Of a DNA stretch of 51,696 bases, positions 35,426 to 43,474 are shown piece after piece. Made by a program: the position numbers and the translations under genes. Origin of the DNA: Burkholderiales bacterium (GTDB lineage: Bacteria; Pseudomonadota; Gammaproteobacteria; Burkholderiales; SG8-41). The DNA lies in NCBI GenBank assembly GCA_019749945.1, contig JAIEPF010000018.1:1-51696 (forward strand), written 5' to 3'. The notes below the pieces were generated by a model, which was not told the origin of the DNA, did not search any database, and saw only the letters and a program-made list of their open reading frames with translations. Position 1 is the first letter of the stretch. Each line of letters starts with the position of its first letter.

Positions 35426-36211
35426 TCAGCCACCCTTCATGCCCAACACATTGACGTAGGCGTGATGCCGGGTGCTGACGTGGCGGTCGCGGAATTCGAC
35501 CGGTGTGCCGTCATACGTTGTCGCGAGGCGCTCAATGGCGAGCAGCGCTTCCCCGACCGGCACACCCAGCAGCCTTGCAATCCGCGGCCCGGCGTTGCTT
35601 GCGCGCAGGCGCTCCACCAGCCGCGCCACGGTGACGGCGTGTCGCAGCTGGTAAAAACGGAAAATCGTGGTGTCACGTTGCCGGAACGCGGCTACATCGA
35701 AATCCGGAAACACCGCGCGCGGCACCCGGATACGATCAAAAATCACCACCTCGCCGCGCAGGCTGAGCAGATTCTCGATCTGGATCAGCGGCGCGCCGCG
35801 CGCCACATGCAGTTGCTGCGCCATTGCCGCGTCGGCCGCCACGGCGCGGCAGGACACCATGCGGCTTGCCGGGAACTCCTTGTGTCCGTCATCGCCGACG
35901 ATGTGGAAATAGGCCTCCAGCATCGAATCGCTGTCGTGGCTCACGGCAAAAGTGCCGCGCCCGGCCTGGCGTACCAGGATGTGCTCGTTGACCAGTTCAC
36001 CGATCGCCTTGCGCACCGTGCCCGGGCTCACCGCATAACGCGCGGCAAGCTGCGCCTCGCTGGGCAAGGACTCACCCTGTCCCCACTCGCCGGCCATCAG
36101 GCTGCGCGCAATGCGCCGCTTCACGGCGAGATAAAGCGGGCCATCGAGCAGTGCGCCGGGTTGCAGCGCATCACGCGAACCGGAGGCTGTTTTGGGTCGG
36201 GAGAGGTCCAT
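35426..36211 (-). CDS. GntR family transcriptional regulator (HutC/UTRA type)
   Basis: Protein of 261 residues. The winged helix at about 25-92 has PLYLAVKRRIARSLMAGEWGQGESLPSEAQLAARYAVSPGTVRKAIGEL, the GntR signature. The C-terminal UTRA ligand-binding domain (about 110-255) includes LIQIENLLSLRGEVVIFDRIRVP and FRDRHVSTRHHAYV. It is divergent from the oxidoreductase-mutase operon, sharing a 207-base spacer, so it probably controls that operon in response to a pathway metabolite (inference). Confidence 0.9.
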   Translation of the reverse strand: MDLSRPKTASGSRDALQPGALLDGPLYLAVKRRIARSLMAGEWGQGESLPSEAQLAARYAVSPGTVRKAIGELVNEHILVRQAGRGTFAVSHDSDSMLEAYFHIVGDDGHKEFPASRMVSCRAVAADAAMAQQLHVARGAPLIQIENLLSLRGEVVIFDRIRVPRAVFPDFDVAAFRQRDTTIFRFYQLRHAVTVARLVERLRASNAGPRIARLLGVPVGEALLAIERLATTYDGTPVEFRDRHVSTRHHAYVNVLGMKGG

Positions 36212-36290
36212 GGAATCAGCAGTTTACGCCAGCAGGCCCGCTGGCGCGCGCTGGCTGCACATTGCCGTGCGGCATGGCAACCCGGGGCGA

Positions 36291-36320
36291 TTGAATAAGG
36301 CCATAAGGATAACTCATATA
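36291..36320 (+). promoter_or_regulatory. Putative sigma-70 promoter of the mutase operon
   Basis: TTGAAT (36291-36296) and CATATA (36315-36320) with an 18-base spacer lie about 100 bases before the first gene start, in the AT-rich part of the spacer shared with the GntR gene. Weak matches, so tentative. Confidence 0.35.
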
Positions 36321-36371
36321 GATTACCTACAATAAGTATCAAAATTATCGCATAATCCGCGGAAACCACGC

Positions 36372-36391
36372 TGCCGAGTCCGGGCTCGGCA
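36372..36391 (+). promoter_or_regulatory. Leader hairpin before the mutase operon
   Basis: TGCCGAG pairs exactly with CTCGGCA around a 6-base loop, ten bases before the AGGAGAGGGG ribosome binding site of the first gene. It could affect translation or be a regulator site. I see no cobalamin riboswitch core here. Confidence 0.3.
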
Positions 36392-36418
36392 TGCGGTGAC
36401 AGGAGAGGGGAGTCCACC

Positions 36419-37408
36419 ATGAAAGCCGTCCGCATCAGCCGCTTCGGCGGCCCCGAGGTGCTCGAATACAGCGACATCGCGCAGCCCGCGCCCGGACCCG
36501 GCGAGGCGCTGGTGCGGCTCGACTACTCCGGTGTCAACTACACCGAGATCTACCAGCGCTCCGGGTTTTACGCCCGATCACACACCTACCAGACGCCGCT
36601 GCCGATGGTGATCGGCTCCGAAGGCGGCGGCACCGTGGTTGAACTCGGCGAAGGCGCCACCGGCGTCGCAGTCGGCGACCGTGTCGCCTACTGCATCGTG
36701 CGCGGCAGCTACGCCGAGTACGCCGCGGTGCCGGCCTGGCGCCTGATCAGGATTCCCGACGCGATGCCGACGCCGGTCGCGATCACGCTGATGCTGCAGG
36801 GCCTCACCGCACATTATCTGAGCCATTCCTCCCACCCGCTCAAGCCCGGCGACATCTGCCTGGTGCATGCCGGCGCAGGCGGCGTGGGGCAGTTGCTGAT
36901 TCAACTCGCCAAGCTGCGCGGCGGCGCCGTGATCACCACGGTGGGCAGCCGCGACAAGGCCGAGCTTGTCAAAGCGCTGGGCGCCGACCATGTGGTGCTC
37001 TACCGCGAGACCGATTTCCGGGAAGCAGTGATGCAGGCGACCGGCGGCCACGGCGTCGATGTCGTTTACGACGCGGTGGGCAAGGACACCATTGCCAAAA
37101 GCCTGCGCAGCCTGCGCAAACGCGGCCTGTGCGTGAACTACGGCGGCGCCTCCGGCCTGGTACAGACGATCGAGCCGCTGGAACTGGCCGAGGCGGGCTC
37201 GGTGTTCTTCACCCGTCCTCACCTCGCCGACCACGTGGCCACGCGCGAGGAATTGGCGGGCCGCGCCGATGACCTGTTCGCGGCCTGGGGCGCCGGAAAA
37301 CTCAGGGTTGCGATCGACCGCGAATTACCGCTCGCGCAGGCGGCCGAGGCGCATCGCTGCCTGGAGAGCCGCGGCAGCCGCGGCAAGCTGCTGTTGAAGA
37401 TCGCCTGA
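36419..37408 (+). CDS. Quinone oxidoreductase (zinc-independent MDR family)
   Basis: Protein of 329 residues close to E. coli QOR in length and layout. The start [45 protein letters not shown] is typical, and [30 protein letters not shown] is the NADPH-binding motif of the Rossmann domain (about 145-175). No zinc-ligand cysteines are evident. It likely reduces a quinone or an activated double bond with NADPH. It is the first gene of the operon that includes the B12 mutase, with AGGAGAGGGG before its ATG. Confidence 0.88.
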   Translation: MKAVRISRFGGPEVLEYSDIAQPAPGPGEALVRLDYSGVNYTEIYQRSGFYARSHTYQTPLPMVIGSEGGGTVVELGEGATGVAVGDRVAYCIVRGSYAEYAAVPAWRLIRIPDAMPTPVAITLMLQGLTAHYLSHSSHPLKPGDICLVHAGAGGVGQLLIQLAKLRGGAVITTVGSRDKAELVKALGADHVVLYRETDFREAVMQATGGHGVDVVYDAVGKDTIAKSLRSLRKRGLCVNYGGASGLVQTIEPLELAEAGSVFFTRPHLADHVATREELAGRADDLFAAWGAGKLRVAIDRELPLAQAAEAHRCLESRGSRGKLLLKIA

Positions 37409-37428
37409 CCCGCCGCCGGAGAACCGCC

Positions 37429-37902
37429 ATGCCCGCAGCCGATACCCGTCCGCACTTGCCGCAGCACCAAAAAACCCTGGTCACCGGCGTCATCGGCTCG
37501 GACACGCACATTGTCGGCAACCGCATCCTGTCCATGGCGCTGGAGCAGGCCGGCTACAAGGTGGCGACTCTCGGCGCACTGACCCCCGCTGCAGACTTCA
37601 TCAAGGCCGCGGTCGAGACCGCGGCCGACGCAATCATGGTGTCATCCCTCTACGGCCAGGGCGAGCTTGACTGCCGCGGCTTCCGCGAACTGTGCATCGA
37701 AGCCGGACTCGACGACATCCTGCTCTACGTCGGCGGCAATCTGGTCGTCGGCAAGCACCCCTGGCCCGAAATCGAAAAGATTTTTCTCGATATGGGTTTT
37801 GACCGTGCCGCCGCGCCGGGAACGCGGGTGGAGACCGTGCTCGACTGGCTCGCGCGCGATTTCGCGGCACGCGAACAGGGACTGCGCCGCGCCGCCGGCT
37901 GA
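37429..37902 (+). CDS. glmS: Cobalamin-binding small subunit of a glutamate mutase-like enzyme
   Basis: Protein of 157 residues. It has the B12-binding DxHxxG motif as Asp25-Thr-His27-Ile-Val-Gly30, with His27 as lower axial ligand, then [14 protein letters not shown] and [15 protein letters not shown], matching methylaspartate (glutamate) mutase S chain, which is usually about 137 residues; the extra residues are at both ends. It would bind adenosylcobalamin and pair with the E subunit encoded two genes on. It lies 20 bases after the oxidoreductase gene and five before the glmL-like gene. Confidence 0.9.
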   Translation: MPAADTRPHLPQHQKTLVTGVIGSDTHIVGNRILSMALEQAGYKVATLGALTPAADFIKAAVETAADAIMVSSLYGQGELDCRGFRELCIEAGLDDILLYVGGNLVVGKHPWPEIEKIFLDMGFDRAAAPGTRVETVLDWLARDFAAREQGLRRAAG

Positions 37903-37907
37903 CCGCG

Positions 37908-39341
37908 ATGACAAAGGCCGCGCTGCTCATCGATTTCGGATCGACCTACACCAAGCTGCGGGCGATTGATCTCGGGGCGCGGCGCGTGCTGGGCAGCGGA
38001 CAAGGCCCGTCGACGGTGACCAGCGACATCAACATCGGCATGCGCGCGGCGATGGACGATCTCGAGCGCCATCTCGGCGGACTGCCCCGTTTCCGTTATC
38101 GCTTTGCCTCCAGCAGCGCCGCCGGCGGGCTGCGCATGGTCACGGTGGGGCTGGTACGCGAGTTGACGGCAGAGGCCGCGCGCCGCGCCGCACTCGGCGC
38201 CGGCGCCAAGCTGGTCGGCACTTTCAGTTATCGCCTGACACAAAAAGATATAAATAAAATCAATGAGTTAAAACCAGACATCGTGCTGCTGGCCGGCGGC
38301 ACCGACGGCGGCAACAGCGCCGTGGTGCTGGCCAATGCCGGGCTGCTCGCCGCCAGCGCGCTGGCCTGCCCTGTGGTTTATGCGGGCAATCGCGCTGCCG
38401 CCGACGATGTAAGCACCCTGCTCGCCGGGTGTACGCTGATCGTCACCGAGAACGTGATGCCGGAGTTCAATACCCTGAACATCGAGCCGGCCCGCGCAGT
38501 GATCCGCCAGGTGTTCATCGACCGCATCGTTCACGCCAAGGGCATCGACCGCGCGCGCGCCGATTTTGACGCAGTGCTGATGCCCACCCCGGCCGCAGTG
38601 ATGGAGGGTGCGCGCCTGCTCGCGGATGGTGTTGCCGGCCACGACGGGCTGGGTACGGTGATGGTGGTGGATCCCGGCGGCGCGACCACCGACGTGCACT
38701 CTGTTGCCGACGGACGCCCCGCCTCCGGGCAAGTGGTCGCCGTGGGTTTGCCTGAACCGCGGATCAAGCGCACCGTGGAAGGCGATCTCGGCATGCGCCA
38801 CAACGCGGCAACGATTGCTGAAGTCGCCGGGATCGAGGCCCTCGCCGCCGATGCCGGCATCGATCCCATGCGCGCCCGGGCGCTGCTCGCGCAGCTGGCC
38901 ACCGACGTCGGGCAGCTGCCGCAAAGCGCGGACGATATCGCGCTCGACCAGGCCCTGGTGCGCGCCGCGGTGTTCCAGGCGGTGGCGCGCCACTGCGGTA
39001 CTCTCGAAACTGTGTACACGGCGCATGGTCCGGTTACCGTTCAGCACGGCAAGGATCTCTCCGAGCTGGACGCTGTCATCGGCACCGGGGGCGCCATCGT
39101 GTCGAGCCCCGATCCCGGTGCGGTACTGGGCAAGGCGCTTGCCGATAACACCCTGCCGCTGTCCCTGCGCCCGCGTGCGCCGTCGCTATGGCTGGATCGC
39201 GGTTACCTGCTCTACGCCTGCGGCCTGCTCGCCGCAGCCGAGCCCGAGGCCGCGCTGGAACTCGCGCTGGGCCATCTGCAAAGGCTGGACCATCAACCCC
39301 GCTCCATGGAGACCGGCAATGCCAGAATCCGCTGCGCCTGA
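37908..39341 (+). CDS. glmL: GlmL/MutL-type reactivation factor for B12 mutase
   Basis: Protein of 477 residues in the ASKHA ATPase family. The phosphate-1 motif is LIDFGSTYTKLRAID near the start and the second is VVDPGGATTDVHSV near residue 250. GlmL proteins are thought to exchange damaged cobalamin in glutamate mutase. Codons near residues 113-122 (TQKDINKINEL) are abruptly AT-rich (38241-38264). It lies between the S and E subunit genes, the same order as in clostridial glutamate mutase operons, and overlaps the E gene by 23 bases. Confidence 0.9.
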   Translation: MTKAALLIDFGSTYTKLRAIDLGARRVLGSGQGPSTVTSDINIGMRAAMDDLERHLGGLPRFRYRFASSSAAGGLRMVTVGLVRELTAEAARRAALGAGAKLVGTFSYRLTQKDINKINELKPDIVLLAGGTDGGNSAVVLANAGLLAASALACPVVYAGNRAAADDVSTLLAGCTLIVTENVMPEFNTLNIEPARAVIRQVFIDRIVHAKGIDRARADFDAVLMPTPAAVMEGARLLADGVAGHDGLGTVMVVDPGGATTDVHSVADGRPASGQVVAVGLPEPRIKRTVEGDLGMRHNAATIAEVAGIEALAADAGIDPMRARALLAQLATDVGQLPQSADDIALDQALVRAAVFQAVARHCGTLETVYTAHGPVTVQHGKDLSELDAVIGTGGAIVSSPDPGAVLGKALADNTLPLSLRPRAPSLWLDRGYLLYACGLLAAAEPEAALELALGHLQRLDHQPRSMETGNARIRCA

Positions 39342-40815
39342 AACAGCCGCGCCGCCGCTGTCCGAGGCCGCCCTCGCCGAAGATTTTTTCCAGGCAGAAC
39401 GCAAACACAACCTCGCACGCTGGCCAACCGGCGCCGACGTCGATTTCGAAGCCGCGGTGGAACTGCATCGGGCGCTGCCGCGCCACAAGCAGCTGGCCTG
39501 GGTCATGCGCGAGGCTGACCGCGAGCGGCGCTGCCTGACCCAGCCGCGCGGCGGTTTCGGCACCTTCGAGATGCACCGCGACCTGATGGTGACCCTCGAC
39601 CGGGAGGGTCTTGCCGACGTGGTGCCAACCACCACGGACAGCTACACCCGCAACGAGCAATGGCAGCTCGCGCAGCGCGGCATCGAGGAGTCGGAAAAGG
39701 CCGGCCGCTCCCTGCTCAACGGCTACCCGATGGTGAACTATGGCGTGGCGAAGGCGCGCGAACTGATCGCCTCGATCGACAAACCGGCGATCATGCTCAC
39801 CGGCACCTCTATGCCCAAACTCACGGGGGAAATCAGCTATGCGGGCGGTTACACCGGCTATCTCGGCTCCGCCATTGCCTACACCACCTCGTACACCAAG
39901 GAACTGAGCATCGAGCAAGGCATCCGCAACTATCAGTACCTCGATCGCCTGGTCGCGCAGTATCAAGCGCAGGGCATCGAGCTGCACCGCCGCCAGCCCG
40001 GATTCCTCACCGGCACCAACATTCCGCCGTCCATCGCCATCGTCACCTGCGTACTCGACTGCCTGCTTGCCGCCGCCCAGGGCGTGCGCAACTACGGCCT
40101 CGAAATGGGCGAGACCCTGCACCTGGTGCAGGATGCAGCGGCCGTTGCCGCCTGCCGCGAACTGTGCCAGGAGTACCTCGCACGCAAAGGCTACCGCGAC
40201 GTGTTCACCCCGGTGACGCTGCTGCACTGGATGGGCGCATGGCCGCAGGACGAAGCGCAGTGCGCGGCAATGGTGGCCTACGGCGGCACGCTGGCTGCCA
40301 TCGCCGGGGCCAACAGCGTGACGACCAAGAGCACGCACGAAGCCTTCGGCATCCCGACGCCGCAGGCCAATGCCGAAGGTCTGCGGATCACCCGCACCGC
40401 GGTGTACATGGCGCGCAATATCCGTCTCGACTCGATGCCGGAGTTCCAGTTCGAGCGCGACCTGATCAAGCGCGAAGCGCGTGCGATCCTCGACAAGACG
40501 CTGGAGATGGGCGACGGCGATACCGCGGTTGGCACCGTGCGCGCCTTCGCCGCCGGCGTGCTCGACATTCCCTGGTCGCCAAACCGCCACGTCAAAAGCC
40601 GGGTGATGCCGGCGCGTGACGGGGACGGCTGCCTGCGCATCGTCGATCCCGGCCTGATGCCCTTCCCGCGCGAGGTCATGGAAATACACCGCGACAAGCT
40701 GCAGCGTCATGCCAGGCGCACCCGGCAGCCCTTCGGCCATGAACTGGCGGTCGCGAGCGTCTACGAAATGGCCGAACCCATCGCAAAACTGTTGCCCGAC
40801 CGCCCCCGCGGGTGA
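39319..40815 (+). CDS. glmE: Glutamate (methylaspartate) mutase-like E subunit, probably different substrate
   Basis: Protein of 498 residues; the family is about 480. It is a TIM-barrel B12 mutase large subunit, with WPTGADVD, LTQPRGGFG, TDSYTRNEQ, ESEKAGRSLLNGYP, KSTHEAFGIPT and GTVRAFAAGVLDIPW matching MutE. Against Clostridium cochlearium MutE from memory, Arg66, Arg100, Tyr177 and Tyr181 are kept (Arg77, Arg111, Tyr188, Tyr192), but Arg149 aligns with Leu160 and the amino-binding Glu171 with Leu182. This argues against glutamate as substrate. ATG 39319 was chosen over far-upstream in-frame starts inside glmL. No methylaspartate ammonia-lyase is in the window. Confidence 0.88.
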   Translation: MPESAAPETAAPPLSEAALAEDFFQAERKHNLARWPTGADVDFEAAVELHRALPRHKQLAWVMREADRERRCLTQPRGGFGTFEMHRDLMVTLDREGLADVVPTTTDSYTRNEQWQLAQRGIEESEKAGRSLLNGYPMVNYGVAKARELIASIDKPAIMLTGTSMPKLTGEISYAGGYTGYLGSAIAYTTSYTKELSIEQGIRNYQYLDRLVAQYQAQGIELHRRQPGFLTGTNIPPSIAIVTCVLDCLLAAAQGVRNYGLEMGETLHLVQDAAAVAACRELCQEYLARKGYRDVFTPVTLLHWMGAWPQDEAQCAAMVAYGGTLAAIAGANSVTTKSTHEAFGIPTPQANAEGLRITRTAVYMARNIRLDSMPEFQFERDLIKREARAILDKTLEMGDGDTAVGTVRAFAAGVLDIPWSPNRHVKSRVMPARDGDGCLRIVDPGLMPFPREVMEIHRDKLQRHARRTRQPFGHELAVASVYEMAEPIAKLLPDRPRG

Positions 40816-40880
40816 CATGCTATGCCGAACAATAACAACAACCTTCGGGCCCACCCCTCATCTTTGAAGGAGGAGTCATC

Positions 40881-41843
40881 ATGCTGTCACGTCTGCTGTT
40901 GCTGCTGATAATGCTCGCTGCCGCCGGACTTGCGCCGGCGCAAACCTATCCGGTCAAACCCATCCGCATGATCATTCCCTACCCGCCCGGCGGCGGCACC
41001 GACGTACTCGGCCGCCCGATCGCCAAACTGCTCGGCGACAAACTGGGGCAGCAGATCATCATCGACAACCGCGGCGGCGCCTCGGGCATGGTCGGTGCGG
41101 AAATGGCGGTACGCAGTCCCCCTGACGGCTACACCATCCTGATGAGCGCCTCCGGAGAGGTGTCGCTCAATGTGGCGCTCTACCCGAAGATGAACTACGA
41201 CCCGATCCGCGACCTGGCGCCGGTGACGCAGGTCGGAGTGTCGCCGCTGGTGCTGGTCGCGCATCCGTCACTGCCGGTGAAAAACGTCAACGACTACGTG
41301 GCGCTCGCCAAAAAGCAGCCGGGCGCGATCAGCTACTCCTCGATCGGCTCCGGCAGCGCCCAGCACATGGCCGGCGAATGGATGCGGCTGCTGACCGGCA
41401 TCAACATCATCCATGTGCCGTACAAGGGCGGCGGACCGCAGATGACCGACCTGCTGGGCGGTCACTCCCCGAGCGGATTCCTCGCGCTGCCGGTCGCGGC
41501 GCCCAACATCAAGAACGGCCGCGTACGCGCCATCGGCATGACCTCCGCCAAACGTTCTCTGGCCTTCCCCGACGTGCCGACCTTCGCCGAATCCGGCATG
41601 CCGGGTTTCGAGGTCAGCCAGTGGTGGGCGGTGCTGGTGCCGCGCGGCACGCCGAACGACATCGTGACCCGGCTGCACGCGGAGATTTCCGCCATCGTCA
41701 AAACCGCGGAAATGAAAGGGCGCATGGCCGATCTGGGCGTCGATCCGGTCGGCGGCACGCCGGAACAGCTGGGCGAGCTGGTGCGCACGGAAATCGCCAA
41801 GTTCAGGAAGATTGTCGCTGACGCAAAAATCACACTGAACTGA
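40881..41843 (+). CDS. Tripartite tricarboxylate transporter substrate-binding protein (Bug/TctC family)
   Basis: Periplasmic binding protein of 320 residues. The signal peptide MLSRLLLLLIMLAAAGLAPAQ is followed by TYPVKPIRMIIPYPPGGGTDVLGRPIA, then NRGGASGMVGAE and HVPYKGGGPQMTDLLGG, all family marks. GGAGGAG lies before the ATG. It is 65 bases after the mutase E subunit and probably in the same operon, so its ligand may be the mutase pathway substrate, likely a carboxylate (inference). No TctA/TctB genes are in the window. Confidence 0.92.
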   Translation: MLSRLLLLLIMLAAAGLAPAQTYPVKPIRMIIPYPPGGGTDVLGRPIAKLLGDKLGQQIIIDNRGGASGMVGAEMAVRSPPDGYTILMSASGEVSLNVALYPKMNYDPIRDLAPVTQVGVSPLVLVAHPSLPVKNVNDYVALAKKQPGAISYSSIGSGSAQHMAGEWMRLLTGINIIHVPYKGGGPQMTDLLGGHSPSGFLALPVAAPNIKNGRVRAIGMTSAKRSLAFPDVPTFAESGMPGFEVSQWWAVLVPRGTPNDIVTRLHAEISAIVKTAEMKGRMADLGVDPVGGTPEQLGELVRTEIAKFRKIVADAKITLN

Positions 41844-41851
41844 TACGGGAA

Positions 41852-41890
41852 AATCCGTTCGTACTCCGACACGCCCGGGACGAACGGATT
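41852..41890. terminator. Hairpin between convergent bug and hss genes
   Basis: AATCCGTTCGT (41852-41862) and ACGAACGGATT (41880-41890) are an exact 11-base inverted repeat with a 17-base loop, placed just after the bug stop and before the hss stop. There is no T tract, so it may end transcription weakly or only protect both messages. Confidence 0.5.
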
Positions 41891-41903
41891 AACCTATCGT
41901 GCT

Positions 41904-43319
41904 TCAGGTCACGCGGATGTTTTTGAACTGCCAGGGATCCGAGACATCGATATCCTCGGGGAAGGGGTGGTTGCTGCCCTGCAGCGGCGTCCAGTCGGAA
42001 TAGGCGCCGACCACCCTGCCCAGATAGGGATTGGCAACTTCGAGGACGCGGCGGTAATCCATGTCGTCGGGATCGATGATGCCGGCGTGCGGATTTTCCA
42101 TCGCCCACACGATGCCGCCGAGGACCCCGGCGGCCACCTGCAGGCTGGTTGCATTGTTGTACGGCGCCAGCCTGCGCGCCTCGTCGATCGACAGCTGCGA
42201 GCCGTACCAGTAGGCGCCCTTCTTGTGGCCGAGCAGGAGCGCGCCGAGTTCATCGGTGCCTTCGGTGATCTCGTCGCGATACAGCCTGCGCTGCTCCTGC
42301 CCCACCCAGTTGCGCCCCGCCAGTTCGTGCACCGACAGCACGGTGTCGTCACAGGGATGATAGGCATAGTGGCAGGTCGGCCGGTAGAGCACCTGATCGC
42401 CTTTTTTCACGGTCAGGTAATCCGAAATCGAAATCGCCTCGCCGTGCGTGATCAGGAAACCGTGGAACGCGCCGGCATTGGGCGTCCAGGTGCGCACCTT
42501 CACCGAGGCGCCTGGACGGTTCAGGTAAATCGCCGCCTTGCAGCCGTAATCGTGATTCATGCCTTCCGGCGGGAAATGTTTTTCGTGCGAACCCCAGCCC
42601 AGCTCGCAGGGCTGCGAACCTTCGCCGATGAAACCGTCAACCGACCAGGTGTTGACGAACTCGCCGACACGTTTGCGCGGCAGCGCATACTGGGTGTCGC
42701 GCTCGGAACAATGGATGCTCTTCACGCCCAGATCCATCGCCAGTTGCGCCCATTCCGTTTTCGACTGCGGAATCGCGGTCCGGCCGAGGATGTCCTGCCC
42801 CAGATTGACCAGCGCCTGTTTCACCCAGTGCGAAATCAGCCCGGGATTCGCGCCGTGCGTCGGGATCACCGTCGGCCCGGTGGGGAATTTCCTGCGCAGC
42901 TCGAGCACTTCCTCGCGCTGGCCGTAGTTGGAACGGCGGGAGGCCGAAACCGATTGATCGGTATAACCGCCGGCCCAAGGCTCGATGCAGGAATCGGTGT
43001 AGAGAATGCCGCGTTCGCAGCAAAACTCGATCAGCGCGGAACTCGCGACGTCGACCGACAGATTGATCAGCAGATCGCCCCGCTCAAGCCTCGGGCCGAG
43101 GATCGCGCGATGGTTTTCGCGCGTGAGGGGGTTTATTTCGTAACGGATGCCGAACGATGCCGCCTCGGCGCGGCCGCGGTCATGCGCGGTAATGATGGAT
43201 ATCCGCTCTCTCGGCATGTCGATATGGCGCAACAGGAGCGGAAGTACGCCCTGAGCGACGGAGCCGAAACCGATGAAAACGATTTTTCCCTGGAATTTGA
43301 AATACTTTTGGTCTGCCAT
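41904..43319 (-). CDS. hss: Homospermidine synthase
   Basis: NAD-dependent enzyme of 471 residues making homospermidine from putrescine. It is close to Blastochloris viridis HSS (recalled) over the full length: IVFIGFGSVAQGVLPLL Rossmann motif, LSVDVASSALIEFC, GANPGLISHWVKQALVNL, NTWSVDGFIGEGSQPCELGWG, CHYAYHPCDDTVLS and PEDIDVSDPWQF at the end. It is a single gene, convergent with bug and divergent from the aldehyde dehydrogenase gene. Confidence 0.93.
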   Translation of the reverse strand: MADQKYFKFQGKIVFIGFGSVAQGVLPLLLRHIDMPRERISIITAHDRGRAEAASFGIRYEINPLTRENHRAILGPRLERGDLLINLSVDVASSALIEFCCERGILYTDSCIEPWAGGYTDQSVSASRRSNYGQREEVLELRRKFPTGPTVIPTHGANPGLISHWVKQALVNLGQDILGRTAIPQSKTEWAQLAMDLGVKSIHCSERDTQYALPRKRVGEFVNTWSVDGFIGEGSQPCELGWGSHEKHFPPEGMNHDYGCKAAIYLNRPGASVKVRTWTPNAGAFHGFLITHGEAISISDYLTVKKGDQVLYRPTCHYAYHPCDDTVLSVHELAGRNWVGQEQRRLYRDEITEGTDELGALLLGHKKGAYWYGSQLSIDEARRLAPYNNATSLQVAAGVLGGIVWAMENPHAGIIDPDDMDYRRVLEVANPYLGRVVGAYSDWTPLQGSNHPFPEDIDVSDPWQFKNIRVT

Positions 43320-43474
43320 TTCATAAACTGGTGTTGTCGTTTTTCGGGAACCGCGAGTCTATCAATTTTTGTCCGGCGCGCACAGCAAAACCGGTCGTGC
43401 TCCGGTGCTGGCTATAATGTCCATCAAATCAACATGACGCCGGCCGAGAGACCGACGCAAACCCGGGAACCGAC
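43320..43474. promoter_or_regulatory. Divergent promoter region between hss and the aldehyde dehydrogenase gene
   Basis: A consensus TATAAT stands at 43413-43418 on the plus strand, about 57 bases before the aldehyde dehydrogenase ATG, with no good -35 box at 17 bases. The other half is a weakly AT-rich stretch upstream of hss. Confidence 0.4.

Noticed and set aside
36212..36418. Cobalamin riboswitch before the B12 mutase operon
   Set aside because: The spacer is short and I could not find the B12-box core; only a simple 7-bp hairpin is present.
38704..39318. Upstream extension of the mutase E subunit frame
   Set aside because: It runs through glmL in another frame, has no family similarity, and the ATG at 39319 gives the expected length.
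39076..40854. 592-codon minus-strand frame opposite glmE
   Set aside because: glmE on the plus strand has conserved motifs throughout; the antisense frame has none.
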